Assembly (NCBI RefSeq): GCF_900110255.1
Contig: NZ_FODD01000005.1
Location: 62,001-126,000, forward strand
Length of the DNA: 64,000 nt
Reading direction: 5' to 3'
Source: Actinacidiphila rubida
Lineage (GTDB): Bacteria > Actinomycetota > Actinomycetes > Streptomycetales > Streptomycetaceae
Shown in pieces: positions 51,400-64,000 of the stretch. The notes beneath the pieces are model-generated. The model had not been told where the DNA came from, made no database searches, and was given only the letters and a program-made list of their open reading frames with translations. How positions within the stretch are numbered: the stretch's first letter is position 1; each line of letters opens with the position of its first letter. The position numbers and the translations under genes are program-made.

Positions 51400-51794
51400 C
51401 GCGCCACCCTCCCCTCGGCTTCGCCATGGGTGCTTCGCCCCAGTAGCCGCTGGAGCGCGGCGTCCAGGTCGAGGGCCAGCTGTGTGTGGTCCGCACTGCT
51501 CGCTCCGGGCAGTGCGCGTACTACCACCAGGCTACCGGGGGGCAGCAGCGACAGACGGTCCCGGACGATATGACGTAGCCGACGCTTGACCAGGTTGCGC
51601 TGGACCGAGCCGCCGACGGCCTTGCTCACGACGAAACCCGCACGTGCCGGAGGGGCGCTCCCCCCCGGCACATGCGGGTCAGTGGCGTCACGACGCAGAT
51701 GGACGACCAGAAGCGGGCGGCCCGCCCGGCGTCCGCGGCGAACCGCCTCTGCGAAGTCCTGCCGCCGCCTCAGCCGATTCTCGGTGGGCAGCAC
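51396..51794 (-). CDS. rnpA: Ribonuclease P protein component
   Basis: 132 residues. [20 protein letters not shown] opens the fold, and the RNR motif region reads [17 protein letters not shown]. It binds RNase P RNA for tRNA 5' maturation. GTG 51794; an insertion of about 8 residues ([14 protein letters not shown]) is typical of actinobacteria. It sits between rpmH and yidD. Confidence 0.95.
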   Translation of the reverse strand: MLPTENRLRRRQDFAEAVRRGRRAGRPLLVVHLRRDATDPHVPGGSAPPARAGFVVSKAVGGSVQRNLVKRRLRHIVRDRLSLLPPGSLVVVRALPGASSADHTQLALDLDAALQRLLGRSTHGEAEGRVAR

Positions 51795-51820
51795 AGCCTC
51801 ATCCTGAGGTGGTCAGGAGA

Positions 51821-51958
51821 TCAGGCGGACAGACGGGCGCGGCCCTTGCTGCGGCGGGTCGCGAGGATCGCGCGACCGGCGCGGGTGCGCATACGCAGAC
51901 GGAAGCCGTGGGTCTTCGCGCGGCGGCGGTTGTTCGGCTGGAAGGTGCGCTTGCTCAC
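51821..51958 (-). CDS. rpmH: Ribosomal protein bL34
   Basis: 45 residues, short and very basic: [19 protein letters not shown], then [20 protein letters not shown] and a final RLSA. GTG 51958 with GGAG upstream. First gene of the leftward operon rpmH-rnpA-yidD-yidC-jag, divergent from dnaA, the arrangement conserved beside bacterial origins. Confidence 0.96.
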   Translation of the reverse strand: MSKRTFQPNNRRRAKTHGFRLRMRTRAGRAILATRRSKGRARLSA

Positions 51959-52134
51959 TCGGGGGCTCCAGAGAAGAAATCGTGTCCTGCGGAACGTCGC
52001 TTGGCTGTCACCGTGCGCCCACGAAAGTTCGCGGACCAGAGGTGCACCGCTTTGAACGATCTTCCAGGAGCACCCGGAGGACCTTCGCCCATCGGTAGGC
52101 AGGCGGCAGCAGCCATCGACAACTCGACCTCGAT

Positions 52135-52164
52135 ACGGTACGTGCGGCTAGGCCATCCGGTCAA
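52135..52164 (-). promoter_or_regulatory. rpmH promoter
   Basis: Minus strand TTGACC (52164-52159), 18-bp spacer, TACCGT (52140-52135). Confidence 0.6.
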
Positions 52165-52189
52165 ACCCGGGACACGCCGACCCCGCCAT

Positions 52190-52210
52190 TTGTACACACC
52201 CTGTGGACAA
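52190..52210. promoter_or_regulatory. DnaA boxes in the dnaA promoter region
   Basis: TTGTACACA (52190-52198, plus) and the consensus TTGTCCACA (52210-52202, minus), just upstream of the dnaA -35. They would let DnaA repress its own gene, as known in Streptomyces. Confidence 0.7.
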
Positions 52211-52214
52211 CGAC

Positions 52215-52244
52215 TTGAACCACGCCTGCCGCCCTGACTACCGT
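52215..52244 (+). promoter_or_regulatory. dnaA promoter
   Basis: TTGAAC (52215-52220), 18-bp spacer, TACCGT (52239-52244); the -10 is identical to that of rpmH. Confidence 0.6.
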
Positions 52245-52336
52245 GGCTGAACTCCGTACCCTTCCCGCCCCTTCCCGGAACCACACTTTCGCGGGAGTTC
52301 CTCAGCACCGGACAGCGACCGAGAGAGCGTGCAACT

Positions 52337-54316
52337 GTGGCCGACGTAACTGCTGATCTTGCCGCAGTGTGGCCGCGGGTTCTCCAGAAGTTGCTGGTGG
52401 AGAGCGAGGACCTGAAGCCCAAGGACGTGGAGTGGCTCAAGCGCACCCAGCCGCTGGCCCTGGTGGCCGGCACCGCGGTGCTCTCCGCGCCCAACGAGTT
52501 CGCCAAGAGCGTGCTGGAGGGCCGGCTGCTGCCGCTGATCACCGACGTGCTCAGCCGTGAGTTCGGTCACTCCGTGGGCATCGCCATCGCGGTGGCCTCC
52601 GGCGGCGACCAGGAGGGGCCGCCGCCCCCCGCCCCCGGCACGTCGATCCCCTCCCAGGAGCACGGCGAGCGCCCCGACCCCTACGCCCGGCCCGAGCGCC
52701 AGGACCCCTTCGCGCACCCCGGACACGGGGAGCACGCGGACCGCCAGGACCCGGGCGACGGCCCGGACGGCCCCCGGATGCGCCCGGCCTACCCCGAGCA
52801 CCAGGACTGGCAGCAGCCCCGGCTCGGCAGCTGGGGCGTGCCCTCGCCGTCCGGCTACGACGACCGCGACCCGCGCGACCCGCGCGACCCGCGCGACCCA
52901 CGCGACCCCTACGACAGCCGGCGCGACGCCTACGACAGCCGGCGCGACGGTTACGACTACCCGACCGTCCCGCACCAGGGCCACCAGCCGTACGGACCGC
53001 CGTCGGGCGGGTACCAGCAGGGCGGCCGCGAGGGCGAGCCGCCGATGCCGCCCCGCGGCGCGGGCGGCGGCCACGGTGACGGGCACGGCGGGCACGGCGG
53101 CCAGGACCCGCTCGGCGGACCCGGCGCGCACCGCGGCCCGGGCGGACCCGGCGCGCACCGCGGCCCGGGCGGACCCGGCGGACGCGGCAGCCACCTCGGC
53201 GGCCCGGCCGGCGGCGGATCGCACGGCGGCCACGGTTCGCCGGGCGGCGTCGGGGGCTCCGGCTCGTCCCACGGCGCGGTGGAGCCGACGGCCCGCCTGA
53301 ATCCGAAGTACCTCTTCGACACCTTCGTCATCGGTGCCTCCAACCGCTTCGCCCACGCGGCGGCGGTGGCGGTCGCCGAGGCGCCGGCCAAGGCGTACAA
53401 CCCGCTGTTCATCTACGGCGAGTCCGGCCTGGGCAAGACGCACCTGCTGCACGCGATCGGGCACTACGCGCGGAGCCTCTACCCGGGCACCCGCGTGCGC
53501 TACGTGAGCTCCGAGGAGTTCACCAACGAGTTCATCAACTCCATCCGGGACGGCAAGGCGGACGCGTTCCGCAAGCGGTACCGGGACATGGACATCCTGC
53601 TCGTCGACGACATCCAGTTCCTGGCGCAGAAGGAGTCGACGCAGGAGGAGTTCTTCCACACCTTCAACACCCTGCACAACGCCAACAAGCAGATCGTGCT
53701 GTCCTCCGACCGGCCGCCCAAGCAGCTGATCACCCTGGAGGACCGGCTCCGCAACCGCTTCGAGTGGGGCCTGATCACCGACGTCCAGCCGCCCGAGCTG
53801 GAGACCCGGATCGCGATCCTCCGCAAGAAGGCCGTGCAGGAGCAGCTGAACGCGCCGCCGGAGGTGCTGGAGTTCATCGCCTCCCGGATCTCGCGCAACA
53901 TCCGGGAGCTGGAGGGCGCGCTGATCCGCGTCACCGCCTTCGCCAGCCTCAACCGGCAGCCGGTCGACCTGCAGCTCACCGAGATCGTGCTGAAGGACCT
54001 CATCCCCGGCGGCGACGACTCGGTGCCGGAGATCAGCGGCACCGCGATCATGGCGGAGACCGCCGCCTACTTCGGGCTGGCCGTCGAGGACCTGTCCGGG
54101 TCCTCGCGCAGCCGCGTGCTGGTCACCGCCCGGCAGATCGCCATGTACCTGTGCCGCGAGCTGACGGACCTGTCGCTGCCGAAGATCGGCGCCCTGTTCG
54201 GCGGCCGCGACCACACCACGGTGATGCACGCCGACCGCAAGATCCGCTCGCTGATGGCCGAGCGGCGGTCCATCTACAACCAGGTGACCGAGCTCACCAA
54301 CCGCATCAAGAGCTGA
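52337..54316 (+). CDS. dnaA: Chromosomal replication initiator DnaA
   Basis: 659 residues. Domain I is about 1-90. Domain II, about 90-320, is a very long low-complexity linker with tandem units (RDP repeated, [23 protein letters not shown] twice) as in streptomycetes. Domain III is AAA+ with Walker [16 protein letters not shown] and Walker [13 protein letters not shown]. Domain IV has the DNA-binding signature [15 protein letters not shown]. DnaA-ATP binds the boxes in oriC and opens it. GTG 52337. A DnaA box pair in its promoter suggests autoregulation. Confidence 0.98.
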   Translation: MADVTADLAAVWPRVLQKLLVESEDLKPKDVEWLKRTQPLALVAGTAVLSAPNEFAKSVLEGRLLPLITDVLSREFGHSVGIAIAVASGGDQEGPPPPAPGTSIPSQEHGERPDPYARPERQDPFAHPGHGEHADRQDPGDGPDGPRMRPAYPEHQDWQQPRLGSWGVPSPSGYDDRDPRDPRDPRDPRDPYDSRRDAYDSRRDGYDYPTVPHQGHQPYGPPSGGYQQGGREGEPPMPPRGAGGGHGDGHGGHGGQDPLGGPGAHRGPGGPGAHRGPGGPGGRGSHLGGPAGGGSHGGHGSPGGVGGSGSSHGAVEPTARLNPKYLFDTFVIGASNRFAHAAAVAVAEAPAKAYNPLFIYGESGLGKTHLLHAIGHYARSLYPGTRVRYVSSEEFTNEFINSIRDGKADAFRKRYRDMDILLVDDIQFLAQKESTQEEFFHTFNTLHNANKQIVLSSDRPPKQLITLEDRLRNRFEWGLITDVQPPELETRIAILRKKAVQEQLNAPPEVLEFIASRISRNIRELEGALIRVTAFASLNRQPVDLQLTEIVLKDLIPGGDDSVPEISGTAIMAETAAYFGLAVEDLSGSSRSRVLVTARQIAMYLCRELTDLSLPKIGALFGGRDHTTVMHADRKIRSLMAERRSIYNQVTELTNRIKS

Positions 54317-54340
54317 GCGGGAGTCCTCCCGGGGCCTCCA

Positions 54341-54400
54341 ACGGCCCCCTACGGCCCCCTACGGCCTTCTGACGGCTGTTCTACGGCCCCCGACGGCCCC
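54341..54400 (+). repeat. Helically phased ACGGCC repeats after dnaA
   Basis: Six copies of ACGGC(C/T) start at 54341, 54351, 54361, 54372, 54383 and 54393, a period of 10-11 bp. The first two are identical (ACGGCCCCCT). They lie between the dnaA stop and its terminator. Confidence 0.7.
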
Positions 54401-54430
54401 ACAGACCCATCCACCCCCTGTGTACAACCC

Positions 54431-54460
54431 AGCGCCCCGGAGTCCAACTCCCGGGGCGCT
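54431..54460 (+). terminator. dnaA terminator
   Basis: AGCGCCCCGGAG, loop tccaa, CTCCCGGGGCGCT: 12-bp stem with one bulged base, followed by tctcgttgtt. Confidence 0.65.
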
Positions 54461-54840
54461 TCTCGTTGTTCACCCCCGCGGGGACCCGCTGTTCGATTTC
54501 TCTTCGCCTGCGGGCGTTTCTCCACAGATGCCGGGCGAAACCGTCGTCCACAGGCTGGGGACACCGGAGTTGTCCCGATTCCCTCCACAGTGCGCCGCTC
54601 CCGGGCAGCGTATCCCCAGCTCAGCGGCCTGGGGATATGTGGGCAACGCGAATCCACAGACTGTGGACGGATCGGACATCCCCCGGGGCGGAACGAAGGT
54701 TGTCCACCGCCCGCCCACAGGATGCCCGGGGTTGTGCACAGCTCAGGCCCGCTTCTCCACATCTGTGTCCACTGTTCGGCAACGCGACGCACCCTGTCCC
54801 ACCCACGAGTGAAAGGCGTCACACCAAGGAGGTGGGTTGG

Positions 54841-54885
54841 GCTGGGGAGAACGCGGGTATTTCTGGGGACAGCGCTGGGGAGAAC
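54841..54885 (+). repeat. Direct repeat GCTGGGGAGAAC in oriC
   Basis: The 12-mer occurs at 54841-54852 and 54874-54885, 33 bp apart, in the box-poor middle of oriC. A related CTGGGGAC lies between them (54863). Confidence 0.6.
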
Positions 54886-55009
54886 CCCGGGCTCCCTGTG
54901 AATCGGGTGTGCACAACTTCCGCCCGTCCACAGCACGGCCCGGTTGTCCACGTCCCCCACCCACAGGCGCGGTGGACAAAAAACGTGGCCTGACCTGCGG
55001 GGGAACCGG

Positions 55010-55047
55010 TTATCCACGGTATCCACACCCCCTACTACTACTGCTAC
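55010..55047. other. Candidate basal unwinding element: two DnaA boxes plus DnaA-trios
   Basis: Abutting boxes TTATCCACG (55010-55018) and GTATCCACA (55019-55027), a C-rich spacer (55028-55032), then TAC-TAC-TAC-TGC-TAC (55033-55047). This matches the order DnaA boxes, GC patch, DnaA-trios described for the Bacillus subtilis origin unwinding region. Confidence 0.65.
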
Positions 55048-55208
55048 ACGTAGAGAGCGGGAATCAAGCTTCGAAGCGGGGGCTGTGCACAACTCGGCCC
55101 GGACGCGAACCGCCGCCTTGTCCCGGCTTGACGCCAACCCGCACCGAGTGTCGGTCCGGTGCGTCAGACTGTTCTCCGACAGCCAGCAACAAGCAGGAGG
55201 CGGTTCCG

Positions 55209-56339
55209 GTGAAGATCCGGGTGGAGCGCGACGTACTCGCCGAGGCAGTGGCTTGGGCAGCCCGCAGCCTCCCGGCCCGTCCTCCGGTGCCCGTCCTCGC
55301 CGGGCTGCTGCTGAAGGCGGAGGAGGGCAAGCTCAGCCTCTCCGGCTTCGACTACGAGGTCTCGGCCCGCGTCTCGGTGGAGGCCGAGGTGGACGAGGAG
55401 GGCACCGTCCTCGTCTCCGGCCGCCTGCTCGCCGACATCTCGCGCGCCCTGCCCAACCGCCCTGTGGAGATCGCCGACGACGGCGTCCGCGTCACGGTGG
55501 TCTGCGGCAGCTCGCGATTCACACTCCACACCCTGCCTGTGGACGAGTACCCGGCGCTGCCGGCGATGCCGACCGCCTCCGGCACCGTCCCCGGTGACGT
55601 CTTCGCCGCTGCCGCCGCCCAGGTGGCCATCGCCGCCGGGCGCGACGACACCCTGCCGGTGCTCACCGGCGTCCGGATCGAGATCGAGGGCGACACGGTC
55701 ACGCTGGCCGCCACCGACCGCTACCGCTTCGCCGTCCGCGAGTTCCTGTGGAAGCCCGAGCAGAGCGACATCTCCGCCGTCGCGCTGGTCCCCGCGAAGA
55801 CCCTGCTGGACACCGCCAAGTCGCTGACCAGCGGCGACACCGTCTCCATCGCCCTTGCGGGAGCCGGTGCGGGCGAGGGCCTGATCGGTTTCGAGGGCGC
55901 CGGCCGGCGCACCACCACCCGCCTGCTCGAAGGCGACCTGCCGAAGTACCGCACCCTCTTCCCGACCGAGTTCGCCTCGGTCGCGGTGATCGAGACCGCG
56001 CCCTTCGTCGAGGCCGTCAAGCGCGTCGCCCTGGTCGCCGAGCGCAACACCCCGGTCCGGCTGAGCTTCGAGCAGGGCGTGCTGACCCTCGAGGCCGGTT
56101 CCAGCGACGACGCACAGGCTGTGGAAAGGGTCGACGCCAAGCTGGAGGGCGACGACATCTCCATCGCCTTCAACCCGACGTTCCTGCTGGACGGCCTGAG
56201 CGCCATCGACTCGCCCGCCGCCCAGCTGTCGTTCACGACCTCGACCAAGCCGGCGCTGCTCAGCGGCCGCCCCGCGGTCGACGCCGAGGCGGACGACGCG
56301 TACAAGTACCTGATCATGCCGGTGCGCCTGTCCGGCTGA
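55209..56339 (+). CDS. dnaN: DNA polymerase III beta clamp
   Basis: 376 residues in three clamp domains: MKIRVERDVLAEAVAWAARS, the middle part with LTGVRIEIEGDTVTLAATDRYR, and the C-terminal end DDAYKYLIMPVRL. It encircles DNA and tethers polymerase. GTG 55209 has CAGGAGG 8 nt upstream. The same frame is open back to 54837 through oriC, but that is not coding. dnaN follows oriC directly, as usual. Confidence 0.97.
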   Translation: MKIRVERDVLAEAVAWAARSLPARPPVPVLAGLLLKAEEGKLSLSGFDYEVSARVSVEAEVDEEGTVLVSGRLLADISRALPNRPVEIADDGVRVTVVCGSSRFTLHTLPVDEYPALPAMPTASGTVPGDVFAAAAAQVAIAAGRDDTLPVLTGVRIEIEGDTVTLAATDRYRFAVREFLWKPEQSDISAVALVPAKTLLDTAKSLTSGDTVSIALAGAGAGEGLIGFEGAGRRTTTRLLEGDLPKYRTLFPTEFASVAVIETAPFVEAVKRVALVAERNTPVRLSFEQGVLTLEAGSSDDAQAVERVDAKLEGDDISIAFNPTFLLDGLSAIDSPAAQLSFTTSTKPALLSGRPAVDAEADDAYKYLIMPVRLSG

Positions 56340-56449
56340 GTCCGGCACGAGGGACCGGCGTCGTGCCGGGTGGGTCCCGTACGGCGCCCACCGGGCGCCC
56401 GGTGGTCCAGGTCCCGCCCACCCGCTGAGTGCGCACGCACCCGCCGACG

Positions 56450-56455
56450 TAGGCT
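56450..56455 (+). promoter_or_regulatory. Possible gnd -10 element TAGGCT
   Basis: TAGGCT 53 bp before the gnd ATG, in the 168-bp dnaN-gnd gap. No convincing -35 element was found. Confidence 0.35.
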
Positions 56456-56507
56456 CGTGCTCAGGTCAGGCAGGCACGTGTCCAACGCTTCGAACGAAGG
56501 ATTTGTG

Positions 56508-57386
56508 ATGGAGCTCGGTCTCATCGGTCTCGGCAAGATGGGCGGCAACATGCGCGAGCGCATCCGCCGCGCCGGCCACACCGTCATCGGGTACGACCGG
56601 AACCCGGATCTCGCCGATGTCCACAGCCTCAAGGAGCTTGTGGATTCCCTCAAGGGACCGCGCGTGGTGTGGGTGATGGTGCCCGCGGGCGCCGCGACCC
56701 AGTCCACCATCGACGAGCTGGGCGAGCTGCTGTCGCCCGGCGACCTCGTGGTCGACGGCGGCAACTCCCGCTGGACCGACGACGAGAAGCACGCCGAGGA
56801 GCTGGCGGCCAAGGGCATCGGCTTCGTGGACTGCGGCGTCTCCGGCGGCGTGTGGGGCCTGGCGAACGGCTACGCGCTCATGTACGGCGGCACCGCCGAG
56901 GACGTCGCCAAGGCCCAGCCGATCTTCGACGCGCTCAAGCCCGAGGGCGACTGCGGTTCGGTGCATGCCGGGCGCGTCGGCGCCGGGCACTTCGCGAAGA
57001 TGGTCCACAACGGCATCGAGTACGCGATGATGCAGGCGTACGCCGAGGGCTGGGAGCTGCTGGAGGCGGTCGACTCGGTCACCGACGTGCGCGAGGTGTT
57101 CCGCTCCTGGAAGTCCGGCACGGTGATCCGCTCCTGGCTGCTCGACCTGGCGGTGGACGCCCTGGACAAGAGCGAGCACCTGGAGAAGCTGCGCGGCTAC
57201 GCCGACGACTCCGGCGAGGGACGCTGGACGGTGGAGGCGGCGATCGACAACGCCGTGCCGATGCCGGCGATCACCGCGTCGCTGTTCGCCCGCTTCTCGT
57301 CCCGCCAGGAAGACTCGCCGCAGATGAAGATGATCGCCGCGCTCCGCAACGAGTTCGGCGGCCACGCGGTCACCGCGGCCGAGTAG
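56508..57386 (+). CDS. gnd: 6-Phosphogluconate dehydrogenase, short (NAD-type) form
   Basis: 292 residues; the long form has about 470. NAD(P) site MELGLIGLGKMGGNMRERI, substrate region GNSRWTDDEKHAEEL and CGVSGGVWGLANGY, catalytic AGHFAKMVHNGIEYAMMQA, and a single helical C-terminal domain. It decarboxylates 6-phosphogluconate to ribulose-5-phosphate. ATG 56508 with GAAGGA upstream. Its place between dnaN and recF is a streptomycete peculiarity. Confidence 0.93.
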   Translation: MELGLIGLGKMGGNMRERIRRAGHTVIGYDRNPDLADVHSLKELVDSLKGPRVVWVMVPAGAATQSTIDELGELLSPGDLVVDGGNSRWTDDEKHAEELAAKGIGFVDCGVSGGVWGLANGYALMYGGTAEDVAKAQPIFDALKPEGDCGSVHAGRVGAGHFAKMVHNGIEYAMMQAYAEGWELLEAVDSVTDVREVFRSWKSGTVIRSWLLDLAVDALDKSEHLEKLRGYADDSGEGRWTVEAAIDNAVPMPAITASLFARFSSRQEDSPQMKMIAALRNEFGGHAVTAAE

Positions 57387-57458
57387 GCCCCGCGGCGGGC
57401 GACCGCCGCACACCGCACGTCACAGCAGGGAGGTCGGCGCGGCAGCGCCAAGCACGCG

Positions 57459-58604
57459 ATGCACGTAGCGCACCTGTCGCTCGCCGACTTCCGCTCCTAC
57501 GCCCGGGCCGAGGTCCCTCTCGGCCCGGGCGTCACGGCTTTCGTGGGCCCGAACGGCCAGGGCAAGACCAACCTCGTGGAGGCGGTCGGCTACCTGGCGA
57601 CCCTCGGCAGCCACCGGGTGTCCTCCGACGCGCCCCTGGTCCGCATGGGCGCCGACCGGGCGATCCTGCGTGCGCAGGTCGTGCGCGGCGCCCAGGACGA
57701 CGCCCGGCAGCAGCTGGTCGAGCTGGAGATCAACCCCGGCCGCGCCAACCGCGCCAGGATCAACCGCTCCTCGCAGGTCAGGCCGCGCGATGTGCTCGGC
57801 ATCGTGCGCAGCGTGCTGTTCGCGCCGGAGGACCTGGCCCTGGTCAAGGGCGACCCCGGTGAGCGGCGCCGGTTCCTCGACGAGCTGATCACCGCCCGCG
57901 CCCCGCGCCTGGCCGGGGTGCGCAGCGACTACGAGCGGGTGCTCAAGCAGCGCAACACCCTGCTGAAGACCGCGGCCATGGCCCGCCGGCACGGCGGCAA
58001 GGGCGCGGACCTGTCCACCCTCGACGTGTGGGACCAGCACCTGGCCAGGGTCGGCGCGGAACTGCTCGCGCAGCGCCTGGACCTGGTCGCCGCGCTGCAG
58101 CCGCTGGCCGACAAGGCGTACGAGCAACTGGCGCCCGGCGGCGGCCCGGTGGGCCTGGAGTACCGCAGCTCCATGGGCGACGAGGCGATCAGCGCGGCCG
58201 CCGGCCGCGAGGACCTGTACGGCAGGCTGCTGGAGGCGCTGGGCGAGGCCCGCCGCCAGGAGATCGAGCGCGGGGTGACCCTCGTCGGCCCGCACCGCGA
58301 CGACCTGCTCCTCAAGCTGGGCGCGCTGCCCGCCAAGGGCTACGCCAGCCACGGCGAGTCCTGGTCGTACGCGCTGGCGCTGCGGCTGGCCTCCTACGAA
58401 CTGCTGTGCGCGGACGGCGGCGAGCCGGTGCTCGTGCTGGACGACGTGTTCGCCGAGCTGGACGCGCGGCGCCGGGAGCGGCTGGCGGAACTCGTCGCGC
58501 CCGGGGAGCAGGTGCTCGTCACGGCCGCGGTGGACGACGACGTGCCGCACGTGCTGGCCGGCACCCGCTTCACGGTGGAGGACGGGACGGTGGAGCGGCG
58601 ATGA
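57459..58604 (+). CDS. recF: DNA repair/recombination ATPase RecF
   Basis: 381 residues. [20 protein letters not shown], Walker [20 protein letters not shown], the SMC-like signature and [18 protein letters not shown] (Walker B/D-loop) are complete. It loads RecA at ssDNA gaps with RecOR. ATG 57459. The stop overlaps the ATG of the DciA-like gene (ATGA). Confidence 0.96.
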   Translation: MHVAHLSLADFRSYARAEVPLGPGVTAFVGPNGQGKTNLVEAVGYLATLGSHRVSSDAPLVRMGADRAILRAQVVRGAQDDARQQLVELEINPGRANRARINRSSQVRPRDVLGIVRSVLFAPEDLALVKGDPGERRRFLDELITARAPRLAGVRSDYERVLKQRNTLLKTAAMARRHGGKGADLSTLDVWDQHLARVGAELLAQRLDLVAALQPLADKAYEQLAPGGGPVGLEYRSSMGDEAISAAAGREDLYGRLLEALGEARRQEIERGVTLVGPHRDDLLLKLGALPAKGYASHGESWSYALALRLASYELLCADGGEPVLVLDDVFAELDARRRERLAELVAPGEQVLVTAAVDDDVPHVLAGTRFTVEDGTVERR

Positions 58605-59218
58605 CGCACGACCGGGACGCCGGGAGCGGCGCGGGGAAGAGCTCGGCCGGCGGTGCCGGGAACGGCTCCGGGGGCGCGGCGCGGGCGGGGCAGCCCGCCG
58701 GCCAGCAGCCCGCGGGCGCCGAGCCCGCCGGGGTGGACCTGGCGCGGGTGGCGCTGCGGGCCGCGAAGGAGCAGGCCCGGGCACGGGGCGCGGCCGCCGT
58801 GCAGAAGAAGCAGGCCCGGCGGGGCGGGCTGCGCAGCGGCGCCCGCGCCGACGGCCGGGACCCGCTGCCGCTCGGCGCGGCCATCAGCCGCCTGATCACC
58901 GAGCGCGGCTGGGAGGCCCCGGCGGCGGTGGGCGGCGTGATGGGCCGCTGGCCGCAACTGGTCGGACCCGAGGTGGCGCTGCACTGCGCGCCCGACCGGT
59001 ACGACGAGGACGAGCGGGTGCTCACCGTGCAGTGCGACTCGACGGCCTGGGCGACCCAGCTGCGCCTGCTCGCGCCGACGCTCGTGGCGCGGCTGAACGC
59101 CGATCTCGGGCACGGCACGGTCCGGACGATCAAGGTGCTGGGCCCGGCCGGTCCCCCCCGGAGCTACGGCCGGCTGCGCGCACCGGGCAGCCGCGGCCCC
59201 GGTGACACCTACGGGTGA
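58601..59218 (+). CDS. DciA-like DUF721 protein
   Basis: 205 residues. A Gly/Ala-rich N-terminus of about 50 residues, a basic helix ([18 protein letters not shown]), and the DUF721 core [40 protein letters not shown] with [17 protein letters not shown]. DciA proteins load the DnaB helicase in bacteria lacking DnaC/DnaI; no dnaC or dnaI is seen here, so it is the likely loader. ATG 58601 overlaps recF by 4 bp. Confidence 0.9.
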   Translation: MTHDRDAGSGAGKSSAGGAGNGSGGAARAGQPAGQQPAGAEPAGVDLARVALRAAKEQARARGAAAVQKKQARRGGLRSGARADGRDPLPLGAAISRLITERGWEAPAAVGGVMGRWPQLVGPEVALHCAPDRYDEDERVLTVQCDSTAWATQLRLLAPTLVARLNADLGHGTVRTIKVLGPAGPPRSYGRLRAPGSRGPGDTYG

Positions 59219-61654
<2,436 letters not shown>

Positions 61655-61700
61655 GTCGGCCGACCACTGCCGCACCCCGCGAAAGGACTGAACACCACCC

Positions 61701-64000
<2,300 letters not shown>

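Larger units (their letters stand above)
51959..52336. promoter_or_regulatory. rpmH / dnaA divergent control region
   Basis: 378 bp with no gene. It contains the rpmH promoter on the minus strand (52135-52164), two DnaA boxes (52190-52198 TTGTACACA; 52202-52210 TTGTCCACA on the minus strand) and the dnaA promoter (52215-52244). Confidence 0.7.
54317..55208. other. oriC: Replication origin oriC
   Basis: 892 bp between dnaA and dnaN without a gene. DnaA-box-like nonamers on the plus strand start at 54518, 54544, 54581, 54650, 54700, 54732, 54753, 54924, 54944, 55010 and 55019; on the minus strand at 54419, 54662, 54908, 54971 and 55084. They are variants of TTGTCCACA, TTATCCACA and TTGTGCACA. 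All genes to the left as far as parB/GNAT point left and all to the right point right, as expected for a bidirectional origin. Confidence 0.95.

Noticed and set aside
54826..55208. Consensus ribosome site AAGGAGGTGG (near 54827) and an in-frame TTG at 54837 extending dnaN through oriC
   Set aside because: The added 124 residues are Trp/Gly/Pro-rich without similarity to any clamp, and the region is full of DnaA boxes; the dnaN start at 55209 has its own site.
54317..55208. Repeats in oriC considered as a CRISPR array
   Set aside because: Units are 6-12 bp DnaA boxes and phased repeats without uniform repeat-spacer structure, and no cas gene is present.

Overview
The window is about 64 kb of very GC-rich DNA from a Streptomyces-type actinomycete chromosome, centred on the replication origin. 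Support comes from the gene order rpmH-dnaA-oriC-dnaN-gnd-recF-dciA-gyrB-gyrA, an oriC packed with TTGTCCACA-type DnaA boxes, many GTG/TTG starts, 14 ParB-binding parS palindromes, and streptomycete proteins (DUF5326, FemX, a Q/P-rich MurJ extension, a DnaA with a very long domain II). The left end cuts a YibE/F-type membrane protein and the right end cuts gyrA. No rRNA, tRNA, CRISPR array, insertion sequence or prophage was seen.

Layout. 1-5.5 kb: YibE/F protein, DUF5326 protein, cupin, holin-family membrane protein coupled to a trans-sulfuration enzyme, NUDIX hydrolase, flavohemoprotein. 5.6-16.1 kb is an accessory-looking stretch: a divergent MarR/MFS pair with an inverted repeat between them, a serine hydrolase, a methyltransferase, a secreted two-discoidin GH3 glycosidase with its own promoter and a LacI-type palindrome, a nucleotidyltransferase, an unrecognised protein and a GNAT acetyltransferase. 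16.1-21.4 kb: dnaB with a cluster of DnaA boxes upstream, a MATE exporter, and the rpsF-ssb-rpsR-rplI operon. 21.7-33 kb is mainly cell envelope: a small membrane protein, FemX plus an alanine-racemase-like protein, GT87-like glycosyltransferase, class A PBP, a PadR regulator with inositol-1-phosphate synthase, an MFS transporter and a decayed zinc-ribbon/lipoprotein-like pseudogene. 33-45 kb: CCA-adding enzyme, DUF6049 protein, MurJ, a pseudokinase, a SigM-type sigma factor with an anti-sigma-like partner, and trxB-trxA behind a SigR-type promoter. 45-52 kb, all on the minus strand: GNAT, parB, parA, rsmG, jag, yidC, yidD, rnpA, rpmH. 52.3-64 kb, all on the plus strand: dnaA, oriC (54.3-55.2 kb), dnaN, gnd, recF, dciA, gyrB, gyrA.

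Together this is the core machinery of replication initiation (DnaA, DnaB, DnaN, Ssb, gyrase, RecF, DciA), origin segregation (ParA, ParB, parS), protein insertion (YidC/YidD/Jag) and wall synthesis (MurJ, FemX, PBP). The signals most worth a second look lie between the genes: a DnaA-trio unwinding element next to dnaN, helically phased repeats after dnaA, DnaA-box clusters upstream of dnaB and parA, parS sites used as coding sequence or as cores of perfect terminator palindromes, and a pseudogene with two lesions. Gene identities rest on motif and family recognition by eye. Promoters, operators and terminators are inferred from sequence alone.
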